Assembly (NCBI GenBank): GCA_037952775.1
Contig: JBANAY010000004.1
Coordinates: 12,090,001-12,154,000 of the forward strand
Origin: Clonostachys chloroleuca
Lineage: Eukaryota > Ascomycota > Sordariomycetes > Hypocreales > Bionectriaceae
Length of the DNA stretch: 64,000 nucleotides
Direction of reading: 5' to 3'
Below the pieces are notes generated by a model. It had not been told where the DNA came from. It saw only the letters and a list, made by a program, of their open reading frames with translations, and did no database searches. Every line of letters starts with the position of its first letter. The stretch's first letter is position 1. Of this stretch, positions 22,558 through 34,400 are shown piece after piece. A program made the position numbers and the translations under genes.

Positions 22558-25500
22558 TCATGCTCGAAGGACTTCCTCGTGGACCAGACGAAGCACGCCG
22601 CTGGCCTCTGACACAGTGGCGCATTGGAAGCACCACTTCTTAATATTTCCACCCGTTGGGCCTGTTGCGGGTGCAATACCCACCACGCCATCGCCGTTCT
22701 TGACTTCTTCCCAAATACCACACACGATGCCCCTACTACCCATTGGTGAGAAGCATGCACTGCCCAGGACAGCATCGAGTAAAATCTTAGGTTTCTCGCT
22801 GTCCTTCTTTGGAATCGTGGTCACTGTCACTCGCTTCTCCATTCCGTGGTTTGCCCGCAGGGCCTGGTGCCAGCCAGGAGGTGGTCGTCGTATTTGTAGA
22901 ATGCAGTTGCCGTAATCTTCCCACTTGGTGGCAGACACGAGAAGATGAAGTCTGATCCGAATATTCTCACTGTTCAAGTTGGCGGCATTGCGGGCACTAT
23001 TCTCCACGCTGATGGAGGGCGATCGAGGGGGGTTCCGCTGGCAGATGATTCCCCAGAGGCATAGAAACTGTTTCGCGCACTACCAGGACGGCTTTGTTTG
23101 TCCACTGAAGAGCGGGCAAGGTTGAACGCCATGTTGCCAGTTGTGAGTCTCTTCAGAAAGCTTGTTGCGGAGAGACTGGATGATGCATTGGTACTGGCAC
23201 CATCCAGTGACTGAGCAGGTGCTCGCACAGAGCTACGGTAGCTGTTCTTCCTACCGAACCACGACTTTTTACGGCTGCTCGAGTTGCCGTCAATGTCGGT
23301 AGGCCCCTGGCGCTCACCAAAGCTCTTGAATCTTGCCTCGTTCTCCAGTTGGATGAATTTCTGGTTGTTGAGGCGAGCGTGGTGAACCGCTCTCCACAGA
23401 CCGAGGCTGTCCGCTGCATTTGAGCATCGGAAGCGGAACACGCCTCCTCCTTGTGATTTGAAGATCTGGCAGTGAGACTGAAGGGATGATCGAATTTCAA
23501 CGTCGACTGCAGTGCTGTGGCGAATGAGGACCACGGGAGTAAGGTCCATTGCCAGAAGTGGTGGGTCGTTGGCGGTTCTCGGAATGTTCGAAACGAAAGC
23601 CTCGATAAGACCAGGCCCGACCAAAATAGAGCATTCAGATTCCGAAATGTTCTTCCACGTGCCTCGATCGGACCATCGGGAGATGTGTGCTGTAAATTGC
23701 TGCGAGGGCTTCTCTTCTACCTTCTCCTCCTGAGTTCGGTCGTGAAGACCAGCCTGTGAAGCAGAATTGGATGGTGTAAGGCTGCATTCTGACTCGTTTA
23801 CAATCGACTCCGCTACATAGGATGCATTGGGAGCGTCGAGTTCCGGCGATTCCTCTCTATAACTCTGCTGATCTTGATGTCTCGGTCCCTGCTTGATACT
23901 GACACCAATCTCGGTTTCGGGAATATCTATGCTTTCAATCTCATCATCGGAAGATTCGTAGTCGGATTCTTCTGTGTAGGACTCATCTGAGCCTGATGAG
24001 CCCTCGGATCCCTCTGATCCCTCGGATGGCAGATACTCATGCTTGAGTGGCGATGAGTTACGGCGCTTCAGTTTGGCATCAGCCTCAAGATCAACTGGAG
24101 GTGTGATTGGTGATGCCGGTGAAGTGGGAGCATTTTGCTCAGGCGAAGTACTTGTACTGAAAGTGCGATGAATTGGCGGAGGGGGCGCACCATCCTCTCT
24201 GAAACTCGCCTTGTTTCGTAGTTGAAGGGGGTCAGGCCTCATGCTCTCGCTGAGTGGGTGGCTCCTATCAGGGTCTTCTTCCTGAGCGAAGGAATCTTCT
24301 TGAGCAAGGTAATCTTCCTGAGTGGGCGTTTTCTCTCGTGACGGGTAAAAATCATTTTCTGGAGACGGAGATTCGCGTATCGGGGTCAGAATGTCGTCAT
24401 CATAAGTCCAGGAAGGCTCACGTCTAGGGGTAGCCGTCCGTTCCTCACGAGGGGGGCTGAGTTTTGGTGAGACATTGCGCTTTCTTCGAATGCTCCTTGC
24501 CCCGACAGGAATGTCCACTCTTTGTCGTGGCTCGTCGTCGTCGTCAATGATGCTCGGCTCGGGCTGTCTAGGAGGAACGGGGCTAACAGGTAGAATGTCC
24601 AGCCAATCCAATATCTGATCCTCGTTGTCGGAGGTAAGTGTAATAAGTTCAAACCACTCCCTCTCATGATGAGTTCCCCGGACCATGATCACCATGTCAA
24701 AGTTGCCGTCACCTGTCCGAGCAGATATGAGCGTCATCGGGAAGGGTGGGAAAAGCAGATAGGTGCGGCCCCCATCGCCGGTTTCTCGGATGAGCAGATC
24801 ACCTTGATCACCAGTCTGTTTCTGGTTGTCTCTGTGAACGAGTTCGACCTGGCATTCTAGCCGTTGCCCATTGGAATGAGCAAGATCTAACGAAAAAATG
24901 TCCTTTGCACTGACTTGACGATTGGCATCAATAATGGTGTCATCGATTGCCCACAGAGTTCTTAAATCACGACATCTCGTTGTATCGGTGTTGATAGCAT
25001 CCTCATCAGTCATCCGCGCGGTTTCTTCTCTGTGCCGACGACGGGACTTTTCTTGCAACCGTTCAAAGTTATTCAACAGTTCATGAGTGTCTTCCGACGG
25101 CATCATCGAATCTAAGCAGCTGACCAGCTTCACCAGAGTCTTGATGCGGATCAGCGGGCGCTTCAAGAGGTGACCAACGTCTACTCTCTCTCCCTCGGCA
25201 TTAACAACATCACCATTTTCATCTCTCGGCATGGCGTTGAGTAGAGAATCTTCATCTTCCGGCACACCCTCAGCCGGGGCAAGGTTGACGACCAAGTCAT
25301 GAAACCCTAGTCGCCATGCATTCAAGTAACTGTTATAGATGGGCACGACCCCATGTGCCCAGTGAGCCACACGTCTGAGATCTGTGTGGGGTGCTTTTCG
25401 ATGGGCGCTTCTGATCTTTTCGAGAGCAACGCCCATGCCCACAACAGATTTGGACAAGCTGTTACTTCGATAATTTGAAGCAGAATTCTTGTCAAAAAAC

Positions 25501-28500
25501 GCTTTTGGGTTGGAGGAGTCTTGGACGACATGTGTCAGGAGCACCGGGATCACACCATCGACAAGTGTCTTCAATTCCCTCATGTAGAGGACCTCATCAT
25601 CGGAGAATTCCCGTAGCAAGTCGGCAGTAGACACATCTGGGGCCGAACTCCGTGTTTTTCGCAAACTAGGCCGTGACCGGGAGAATGTGAGGGTTTCGGG
25701 AATATTTTTGTCGTTGGGCAACGAGAGAACTGATACTAAATCAGAGTGCTTCGTAAGTCGCCTCTTGAGGCTTGAGCTTTGGCTTCTCGACTTTGAGAGC
25801 CCGCTCTCCTTGGTTAAGGCGGTAGATTGGGTCACTGTTGTCCGAGAGATGCCTGATGATAGATCAGACTCAAGTGTACTGCAGTTTTCCTCGGACAGGA
25901 TGGTCGAGAGTTCATGGTTGCCGTTCGTGGGTGGTCGTAATCGTGGTCCAGCCATCTTGGGAGCAGTCACCTCAGTCAGATAGGAGGAGCTAATTTCAGA
26001 GCCCGATACCGTCTCTTCGTATCTCGTGTCATATCCGGAACTGAGTCTTGAATCGTCGTAACCTGAGACAGTACGATATTCGGTCTCATCGTCATAGTCG
26101 TCATCATAATAGTCAATTCTCCGTTCTTCTTTGCTTTGATAGGTGGCCGGAGGTCTAGGCAACTCTTTGGATTCCCCTTGGAAGGCTTCTTTAAGTAGGC
26201 CAAAGAATGGCCGGCGAGGGCTTGACTTGGAAGGCTGAGCAGAGGTTCTAACAGCCCGCCTTCTCTTGAGCCCACCGGAATCATGTTCCTCAGACTTAGT
26301 CGGGGTTTTATCTGAGGGAGGGGATGAGCTCTTTGATTTTGTGGGGGTTGAACTCCGATCTGTAAGGTCAGATTTAGATTTAGAATGGGAACTCGATGCT
26401 GATCTTGTGTCGTGTGATGTTTTTCTCGGCGTTTTATGGGTTTCCTTGGTCGAGACTGATTCACGAGCAACCTGTTTAGGTGGTTCAGGAGTAGGCTCTT
26501 TCTCGGTTTTTGCGGGCTTCTCGGCAGCAGGCTTTGGAGACTTTTCAGTCCCAGCTTTTGTCGGAGTTTCAGCAGGAGCTTTTGTAGGAGTCTCAGCAAC
26601 AGACTTCGTAGTCTTTTCGGCATCATCGGCCTTCTTAATCTCTTGTTCGAGCTTTTCCTTAGGGCTAGAATCCGTTTTCGGGCTGTCTACAAAAGGATCC
26701 ACTGTATTGTTCAGCCACTTCTCAATGCTTGGTGGTTTGTTTGCTGCAGTATTCCTCTGTGGCGTTTCGTGGTTGATATCATGGATGATCTTCTTGCCCT
26801 CTTCCATGACCTTCTTGAATACTCCGGGCATGCCTTTCAGGCTGGTATTCCGCTCCGCCTTCGGTTGCCGCTTGGGCCGAGTCCGCAACCCGGTACCATC
26901 CGCTGATAAATCGAGCTCGCTGAAAGCTGAGTGACCGAAGGGTATCTCCCCTGGAATGTCGGCGATTGACTTATTGGCAATACTTGATGACAACTCGGAG
27001 TCGAGCCTTGAAGTACCATCGACGCTTGTCAGATTTTCTTCAATCCATGAGCTATCATCCCTTGTTTTCGATATTCCACGGTAATGCCCCTTTTGACGCC
27101 CCTTCGTATGACGTTGCGACCTTGAGCTTTTCCGTTTGGCAGGAGTGTCTGTGGCAGAATCTGAATCTTCATGAACTTCGATTACGTCGATCTCATCATG
27201 ATGTGCTTTTTTCGCTGGCCGTGACCGTGGAACTTCAGTCGAGCGCGAGCTTCCAGACAGCTCAGTAGATTCCACAGTGACCACAATATCTTCCTCTGAT
27301 TCTGCATAGCGTGGCATCGGTCGAGTTTTGCTTCGGTCTCGGGTTGTTCTAGTTGATGCAGACAAGGCTGAGCTGAGGGCAGAGGGTGATACTGATCTCG
27401 ACTTCGACGCAGGCGTATTTCTGGGGGAGCCTATCGGTCTGACCCGGATCCCATCGTCACCATTCTTGGATGCAGGCGTACTCCTAGGAGAGTCCACGGG
27501 TCTAACTCGGATCCCATCGTCATCGTGCCTCGATACAGGCGCGCTCTTTGGGGAGTCCATTGGCGTAACTCGTATCCCGTCGTCGTCATTCTTGGTTACA
27601 GGCGTGCTCTTTGGGGAGTCCATGGGCGTAACTCGGATCCCATCATCATCCCTCTTCGCCGTGTCTGGTGAGGGAGATTTGACGTCATCAACCGGCTTCT
27701 TCCTTCTGATCGGTCTTACTCGTATGCTGCCCGAGTCTACAGAGCCAGGTGTTTTGCGTCGCAGTGACTGCCTGCGTGTACCCTGACTCGATGTGTCCCC
27801 CCTATCAGATGTCCTGTCGCTTCCCGCGCCCTCCGGTCTCAGGCTCCCCTCCCTCGACCGTGAGGATCTGTAGCTGCGGGGCGGTGGTGTGTCTGGAACC
27901 TCAACCTTCTCCGCCCAGGCCTTGATCTTCTTATTTACATTCGGGTTGGGTGTGTTCAGAGTGAAGTTTTTCGGAAGGGGTGACCCTCCAGACGGCGAAC
28001 TGCTCTCGGCTTTCGCAGATGATTTTCTTGCGGACACCCGGATCGGGGCCACTCGGATAGGTGAGACTTTTCTTGCTGTTACCCTCCCTGGAGAGGCTCG
28101 CCTCGGGGGGCTTTTTCGGGTCTTTGGCGTCACCCAGTGGTCGTCACTAACGACCCTCTTCTTAGGAGGTGACTGGGACCTTTCGCGACCGTCTTCGCTG
28201 TCATCACTACGCTTATCTGACTTATTGGGGTTGGGGCCTAGCACAGGCTTCGTCTTTAAGCCGTTATTCTTCACCGTTTGCCGCATCTTGATCCGTATAC
28301 GGTCCTCTTCGGTAACACTCTGGAAATCCTCCCCGGAAAAGGCGATGTCTGTTGGTTCGGTGGCGGCATCGTCGGGATCCGCATCTTCCAAGGCCTTCGC
28401 ATTGACTTTCTGCCATGCCTTCACCCGATCTCTTACACCTCCAGGAGGTTGGAGCTTCTTGACAGCCCCCTGCCTCATCTCGTGTCGAAGCTCTGCCTTG

Positions 28501-28775
28501 ACGGCTTCAACGCTCTGTCTTCGCTGCCTTTCCGCCGCCAACCGTGCGGGCGAGGGTCGGCCTCGGAGGAAATCTTGTAATAGAGTCGGTGGTTCGACCG
28601 CCTTTTTGGAGTTTGCGCGTGCCCGGGTGGCAGCAGGAGCTGACTTGGGAGTCGTTTTGCCCGCCGCGGGCTTGCTCGTGGGCGTCGACGGATCCGCATC
28701 TTTCTTTACTGTCGTCGGCTCCTTCCCGGGCGTCTGCGGCTCTGGCGACGCATCTTTGGAGTTGGGCGCTGTCAT
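22558..28775 (-). CDS. very large DH-PH (RhoGEF-like) protein, frame broken near the C-terminus
   Basis: The frame runs from the ATG at 28775 (context ACCATGAC) to a stop at 22974. The family-like C-terminus then continues in another frame to 22558; a one-base shift at the G6 run 23027-23032 would join them into about 2,070 residues. The N-terminal half is disordered (SR-, KS-, TP-rich, with DDDGIRV repeats). Around residue 1050 a DH-like helix starts (SDDEVLYMRELKTLVDGVIPVLL), followed by a PH-like region (about 1290-1400) and a second PH-like region (about 1695-1815). Such proteins exchange GDP on Rho GTPases and act in polarity or septation. Which GTPase is unknown. The DH call rests on helix pattern, not on a full motif. 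Confidence 0.75.
27418..27655 (-). repeat. four imperfect ~60-bp repeats coding for DDDGIRV-type units
   Basis: Within the disordered N-terminal half of the RhoGEF-like protein, four roughly 20-residue units each contain D/GDDGIRV, then TP or RP, then M/V/I-x-SP-K/R. They are tandem and in frame. The SP and TP sites suggest repeated proline-directed phosphorylation sites. Confidence 0.75.
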
Positions 28776-30837
28776 GGTAACTTGTGTCTGGAGAGCTTGG
28801 TTCGGGATCAGCACCGCTACCTACCACAACAATAACAAATAGCAACACCAATGCCCACCGTCTCCCAACAGCTCCGATGAGGGGTTCAGGAGCAAATATA
28901 AAGAAAAAAACATGAACAACCGACCTACCTCAGACGAACAGCATACTGCGCAATATCTGCCCGATTATTGTGTCCTATGCCAGCATAACCAGAAAATTAG
29001 GGCTGCAGGCACGATTGCAGACAGTTGGCGAAGGAGCTCTGCCCGCCACTACTTTGGGCTGCCTCTTAGCTCTTTGGTAGAAGGAGATGTCGGCCCGGTT
29101 GGCACGGCGTTATGCGAACTGGAAAGGTTAAAAAAACTAATAAGTCGATCGATTGGCCCCAATACAACAAGGCAGGAGCTACAGGGGGAAAGAAGGACTG
29201 TTGTTGATGTTGCAAAACAATGGACGATAATACAGAACGGCGGGATCAGCGCAAGTGGCCTCGGGGCATTTCTCTGCAGCTCATCACCCCAAGTTGATGC
29301 GTCGAGGCGGATGAGCCTAATGGGTCCTGACCTGGGTGGCACGCCAACCGATGGGGCCAAGTTTAGACCCGTGGTGCTCCTAAACGTCAAAGCAAGGAAG
29401 CAAGGAAGGTGCTCTGGAGCCTCGAGGTAAACAATAACGTCAGTTGCCGGCAAGAGCCATGCACCAGGCATTGGAGAGGGCCGAGGTAGAGCTACATTTG
29501 AGACCTCTGAGCTTACGACACGATCTATGTACCTGTACCCGTGTGATGGGTCCACTCCACCCACCAGCCGTCGCCGTCTCCACACCTCCGGGATCATGTC
29601 TACCCGCTCAGCCAATCGCAGCGACATACTGGCCTCATGGAAGCAGCAGCAGCCAGTCCAAGAACCGTCGGTCAGCTACTCCCAGCTTTTCCATCTTCCA
29701 GCAGTAGGTCTCCTGTGAATTTCAATAAATTATGCATGCTGTGCGCACATGTAGCACCGCCATTGTCCAATCGACACATGGCCATTTCGCTGATCGGTGA
29801 GTGAAAGCCGCACACTCCGAAACCGTAGCTGGAGTCGGGAGGCTGGGAGACCGACAGCTCACACCTACATGAATGAGTGCGTAGTTATAGCTCGATAAGT
29901 GCCGTGTTATTACCCCTCTCGTCCCACGAAATCAGGTATTCAAAAATCTTGAAAGCCGGGTCAACCTGGTCAGACTGGTCGGGCTCGATCGAAAACTCTT
30001 CGATCGACGTGCCGATAGGCCTGGGATTTTTCGGGTTCCCAGCCTTTCTTTATGCGATTTTCGAAATCTCGATCTTCCTTTACAGACTACGGACGAGAAG
30101 CCACGAATGTCGTATTTTTTTATGCAGAATTTCCTTTTCTCTGCCCCTCTTACCTAGGACGCATTTACCTACCTACCTCTTTAATGACGATGACGTACAT
30201 AGTTCAGCTGCGCAATTGTCCACGCAAAACCCTTTTCGTTTCTGATAAGCCATGCCGCAAATCCCACATTAACGTCCCAATCACCCTTCCTCCCTGATCG
30301 GCTGACCCAGACTGGTCTCACACACCTCAAACATACGAAGTCCCCAGACACCCATCTCCTGCACGCCAGCCGAACAGGGATCCCGCCTGACCACACCACA
30401 CCAAATTCATGGAGGTGAGGCACCCGCTAAGCCGGAACGAACATAGATATAAATATTCACGATTGATCTTGAGCTATGTAAAAAAGCCACTAGTGACGAA
30501 TAATGCAAACTACCAGCTCGAGCACCACCGGCGCAATCCAGTGCCGGTGGTGCAGGATGAATGAGAGAAGGTGCATTGAAATCAGGATAGACCGGCCATC
30601 CTGGACTAGTTCTCCCCTTCTCCAATGCACATGCAAAATCCAAGGTCCCAAATGAAATGAATCAACGCCGCCGTGTATGTGTGTGTACCATGTAAGAAGA
30701 GCCGAAACGCCATCCAATGCAGTGAAAGGGGAATTGTGAGAAATCGAAAAAATGATGAACCAAATATGCAGAAAACCGGAAATGAAAAAGGGGGGATTAT
30801 AGCCTCCAAATAGAAACCAAATGCAAAAACAAAAAAT
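28776..30837. other. intergenic region between the RhoGEF-like gene and the RVxF protein gene
   Basis: About 2.06 kb. Open frames of 172 codons (28912-29430, plus) and 192 codons (29049-29627, minus) overlap each other and lack protein-like features. The region should contain the promoter of the RhoGEF-like gene and the 3' untranslated end of the next minus-strand gene. Confidence 0.5.
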
Positions 30838-31593
30838 CTAGTTGGTGTTGGGGAGCAAAAATCGCACCCTCTTCTTTGGCTTTGCAGCCTGTGTCTCTAA
30901 TCCGTCTCCATTGTGTATGCTGTTCTCATTCTTAAGCTCCTCCTCCGTCTCCTCCTCGATGGACCAGACATCTGGGCTCGGCTCGCGCCAAACACGCGCA
31001 TTCCTCGACCGGGCGGCAGACAGGCTGCGCGAGCGGACGGGCCTGTTGTGACTCCGGCCCCGGATGGCGGGGAACGACGCTGGCGACAGGAGGTCGTTGG
31101 CGCTCCGATTAAAGAGTGGGCTTTGGGGTCTCTGACCCAGCCCATCGACGAAGAGATCGCGCAGGGGTGTAAGCCTTGGGCTGCTCGGCGAGAAGTGGAT
31201 ATATTCCTCATCCTCTTCTTCATCGCCCGAAGTGGCATCGGAATCGAAACAGGGCGAGGACGACCTGTTGCTTCCCGGGCTTCTGAACCCGCCATCCAGG
31301 GAGGAGGGGCTTACACTGCGGACGATCTCTCGCGGTTGACTGGGGTCCTCGATGCCGGCATCAAAGGTCAGCCCGTCCAGTTCCATGTCTTGTTCGTCGT
31401 CTTCAAACCCGGGTGTCGGTGTCAGGAAGTAAGTCAGGGGATCGTCGTCAATGTCATCAAGCAAAGGACGGTCCTCCTGTTGCCTCCTCGTCTTGCCAGA
31501 TTTGGGAACCTCGACCCTGACCTGGGTTGGGGGAAAGGAATCCCGGCGGGATCGCATCTCCCCATCAGTTGGGATGCTGAGTGGGAAAGGCAT
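30838..31593 (-). CDS. disordered protein with C-terminal PP1-type RVxF motif
   Basis: A single exon gives 251 residues from the ATG at 31593; the frame is open to 31767, but the upstream part lacks coding character. The protein is acidic and rich in SP sites, with PLTYFLTPTPGFEDDE near residue 50, an acidic run GDEEEDEEY in the middle and an SRSLSAARSR basic patch. It ends with KPKKRVRFLLPNTN. KRVRF (residues 241-245) fits the RVxF docking motif for the protein phosphatase 1 catalytic subunit. No catalytic domain is present. A scaffold or phosphatase-targeting role is inferred only from this motif. Confidence 0.65.
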   Translation of the reverse strand: MPFPLSIPTDGEMRSRRDSFPPTQVRVEVPKSGKTRRQQEDRPLLDDIDDDPLTYFLTPTPGFEDDEQDMELDGLTFDAGIEDPSQPREIVRSVSPSSLDGGFRSPGSNRSSSPCFDSDATSGDEEEDEEYIHFSPSSPRLTPLRDLFVDGLGQRPQSPLFNRSANDLLSPASFPAIRGRSHNRPVRSRSLSAARSRNARVWREPSPDVWSIEEETEEELKNENSIHNGDGLETQAAKPKKRVRFLLPNTN

Positions 31594-34400
31594 CCTGGAT
31601 ATATATAGTATTATGATGGGGTACTGCTTTGCTCTGTCTACAGCCCGATGGTATGTGTGTTGGGCAGTGTTAGGTAGAGATGGGATGGAAAACGCCGGCA
31701 GCACCGGCGCAGGAGAAGAAAGGGCCAGAGCAAATAGCAGGAGATATATATCTTGTGTAGTAGACAAATCTAAAGAGAGAGAGAGAGAGAATCAGAGGTA
31801 TGAAACATCTGCCAGCCTCGAGGAAGTCGCAAATATATATGTAGAGGTGCGGCACGGCTGGAGATCACAAAAGAGTGGGAACATGTGGTCTAGGCTACCT
31901 CTCTGGAGGGCGTAGAGCAAGGATTCAAAGACTCATCGCCGCCACAATATGCAAGGCTGCGCAACTATTGACGAAAAAGACGGGCTATGTTCCAGTCACG
32001 CTCTGAGAAAGCGATGCCTGGTCAGTCAGAGAAGAAGAGGGTGTGTGGTCATCGTACTTGGAGCGGGGCACGAGGTCCACGTGAAGGGTGCCTGGGGGAG
32101 TGAAAGGATGCACACTTCGTAACCTCCAAGTCGCATTTGGACGGGAAAAGTGTCTCGTCTGGGCATGAGTTCAACAATCAAGAAACGTGTGTGCGACTAA
32201 TCCGGCAACTGGGGAAGCCGCAGAGGGGACGCCGCGAGCTGAAGACCAGCCTGGGGGCTCCGCCAGCCACGGAGCGTCGTGAACGGCTAGTTGGCGATGG
32301 CATGCAGCTCCGTAAGCTGAGACATGGAACCCACCATCAGGCTCAGCATCTGACTCTCAGCGAAACCAAGGCTGGGAATGACTTGAATATCGACGCGGCC
32401 CGAGTGGGTATTCTGGTCATGCCGTGCGGCTTTTGGAGAAATGCCTTCCTGCATGATGCAATTCTAGGATCGAAGAAATCATGGTCGGATCGGGAAATTG
32501 AATAGAGTTGTTGAACCTGCATTTCCGGTTCATGACCTGCGATGCATGGTTCCTGGCCAGCAGTCTCGTCTCCCGCCGTATTCTACTCGACTGCAAGTCA
32601 TGAAGATGTCGATCAGAGCAAGGTGGAGCAGTCGTTCGGACTTGGTGATCATCAGATCTCCCTCCCTGGAACCACTTGATATCACTGGAATGGAGGGGGT
32701 AAGAAGCACGGTTAGTTAGCGGGCGTCTCACCCATCAGCCCCGCCACAATCACAATCACAATCACAGATAGATAATCTCAGCGAGTCCACCCATTCTAGA
32801 GCATTCCCGAGGAATGGATTATGTCTGTCAGCACTCGATCAATATTTCACGGCAAGTCCGCTTCAGCTCGAGGTTTGAGAGGCGGGCTGAAAGCTGAAAA
32901 TAAGGATGGATGGCTTCTGGAAGCAGAAATTGATTGACAATGGCCGTTGGGGCGTGGTGCATGTCGCAAATTGAATCGAATTGACGAGACCGCGAGCTTA
33001 TCGCTGGCCAAGGATGTATCAGCAGGCTAAAAAATCAGTAGCCTCCAACAAGCATATAATGTATGTAGTGATCATGATACCCAGTGCCTCTACTACCTAC
33101 CAACATAGGCAACTGGGTGACCAGTGGAATGAGGCATCGAATTGAACAGTAGCCTTCATATCCAGGCTAAGCAAAGTATTACAGCAATATGTAAGGGCAG
33201 GTGATAGGATATTGTCTCTTGGGCATTGATTTATTAGCACTCAATGAAGCGACAAGGCTAGCTAGCCGCAGACTCCAAAATGCAGCATGATACTGTTCCG
33301 AATGTGCCAATTTCGATGTCGCGGTGCTGTAGGGTAAGCTAGGTTGGTGCCTGTAATGAGGGATGACGTCGTTCACCACCTTGAAAGTAAAATCCCACCT
33401 TATTTGGTGAATGGGCTTACCCAAAGGTTGACTAACAGCTTATATAATCGCATTTGAGGACCAGACTCTAGTGAGTTTTGCGGCGGGGAGCTTTGGAGGG
33501 TCTAACCTAGCCCGTTGTCTAGGGTGGCAGCTTACAATTGCCAAATAGCGATGCTGGTAAATCAGAATGCTAGTGGACTAGAAGACTGAGGGGAATGTCC
33601 CATGTTGCTCTTGGTTCTTGATAAGATGCTTGGCATGTGGAGGACCCGTTGCAACGAACGGTCAAGCCTGATCCCCCGCTCCGACCCTGGACGCATGCCG
33701 GCCCCAGCGGTAGGTTGTAAATACTCGCAGCCTGGATGGAGGCACATACGTAAGTGTCAGGCTTTCAGGCAGAGCTAGTCAACGAATCTAGGGTTCTTTG
33801 GCGTCAATTCATGCTTCATCGCCACGTTTCGGATCCAACGGACTTTAAGCCAGCCCGCCAGCCCGCCAGCCCGTCATCATCATGCCAGCCGTCGCTTTCA
33901 CCACTTCCCACAACGATGAGTCGTCGACCAGCAACGGACCTCACGCTACCTGACCGAACCTCCCAGTTAGCAACGGTTTCCCGTGACGTTAGCTAGCTAG
34001 CTCAAGCCCAAAAGAGGCATTCTGGATCCCCATGACCAGCCGATGAGACGGCCAAGACCCGTGCAGATCGGTTGGTTCTCGTTGGTTTGGCTAGGACGAT
34101 GTTGCAGCGCCAGCAACCTTGTCCCTGTGCATCCGTGCCCTCCGTGACTCCCGCGACTCGTTGATAGCAGCATGCCCGAGAGGTTTCTTTTTAGTCCCTC
34201 CGCCCGCTCATCCTGCGCCTCAGCGAGGTACGCGGCTGCAAGCCCTTTCCCCAGGCTGCGATATTATCTCCGGACCTCATATCCCTCTTTTTCATATAAG
34301 AAAGAGCCCGCCCGTGGTCCAGCCGCGACCGCCGGCGAGAGTGGTTGCTTACGATTTCCCCATCTCACAGATCTTCGCCAGGCGAATAAGCTTTTCCGCC
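31594..34400. other. intergenic region with simple repeats
   Basis: About 2.8 kb with no supported gene. It contains a run of agag (about 31768-31789), cacaat hexamers near 32745-32765 and cagcccgc octamers near 33851-33874. The last 300 bp (34100-34400) form the promoter and leader of the phosphodiesterase-like gene. Confidence 0.5.
33851..33874. repeat. 8-bp tandem repeat
   Basis: Three copies of a cagcccgc unit lie in intergenic DNA about 0.5 kb before the EEP-family gene. Confidence 0.7.

Noticed and set aside
27889..28842. Long plus-strand frame (317 codons) inside the RhoGEF-like gene
   Set aside because: It is exactly antisense to the well-supported disordered coding region; Ser/Arg/Lys-rich codon use on one strand often leaves the other strand open. 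No start context or domain.
29049..29627. 192-codon minus-strand frame upstream of the RhoGEF-like gene
   Set aside because: Overlaps a 172-codon plus frame, lacks motifs, and is in a probable promoter region.
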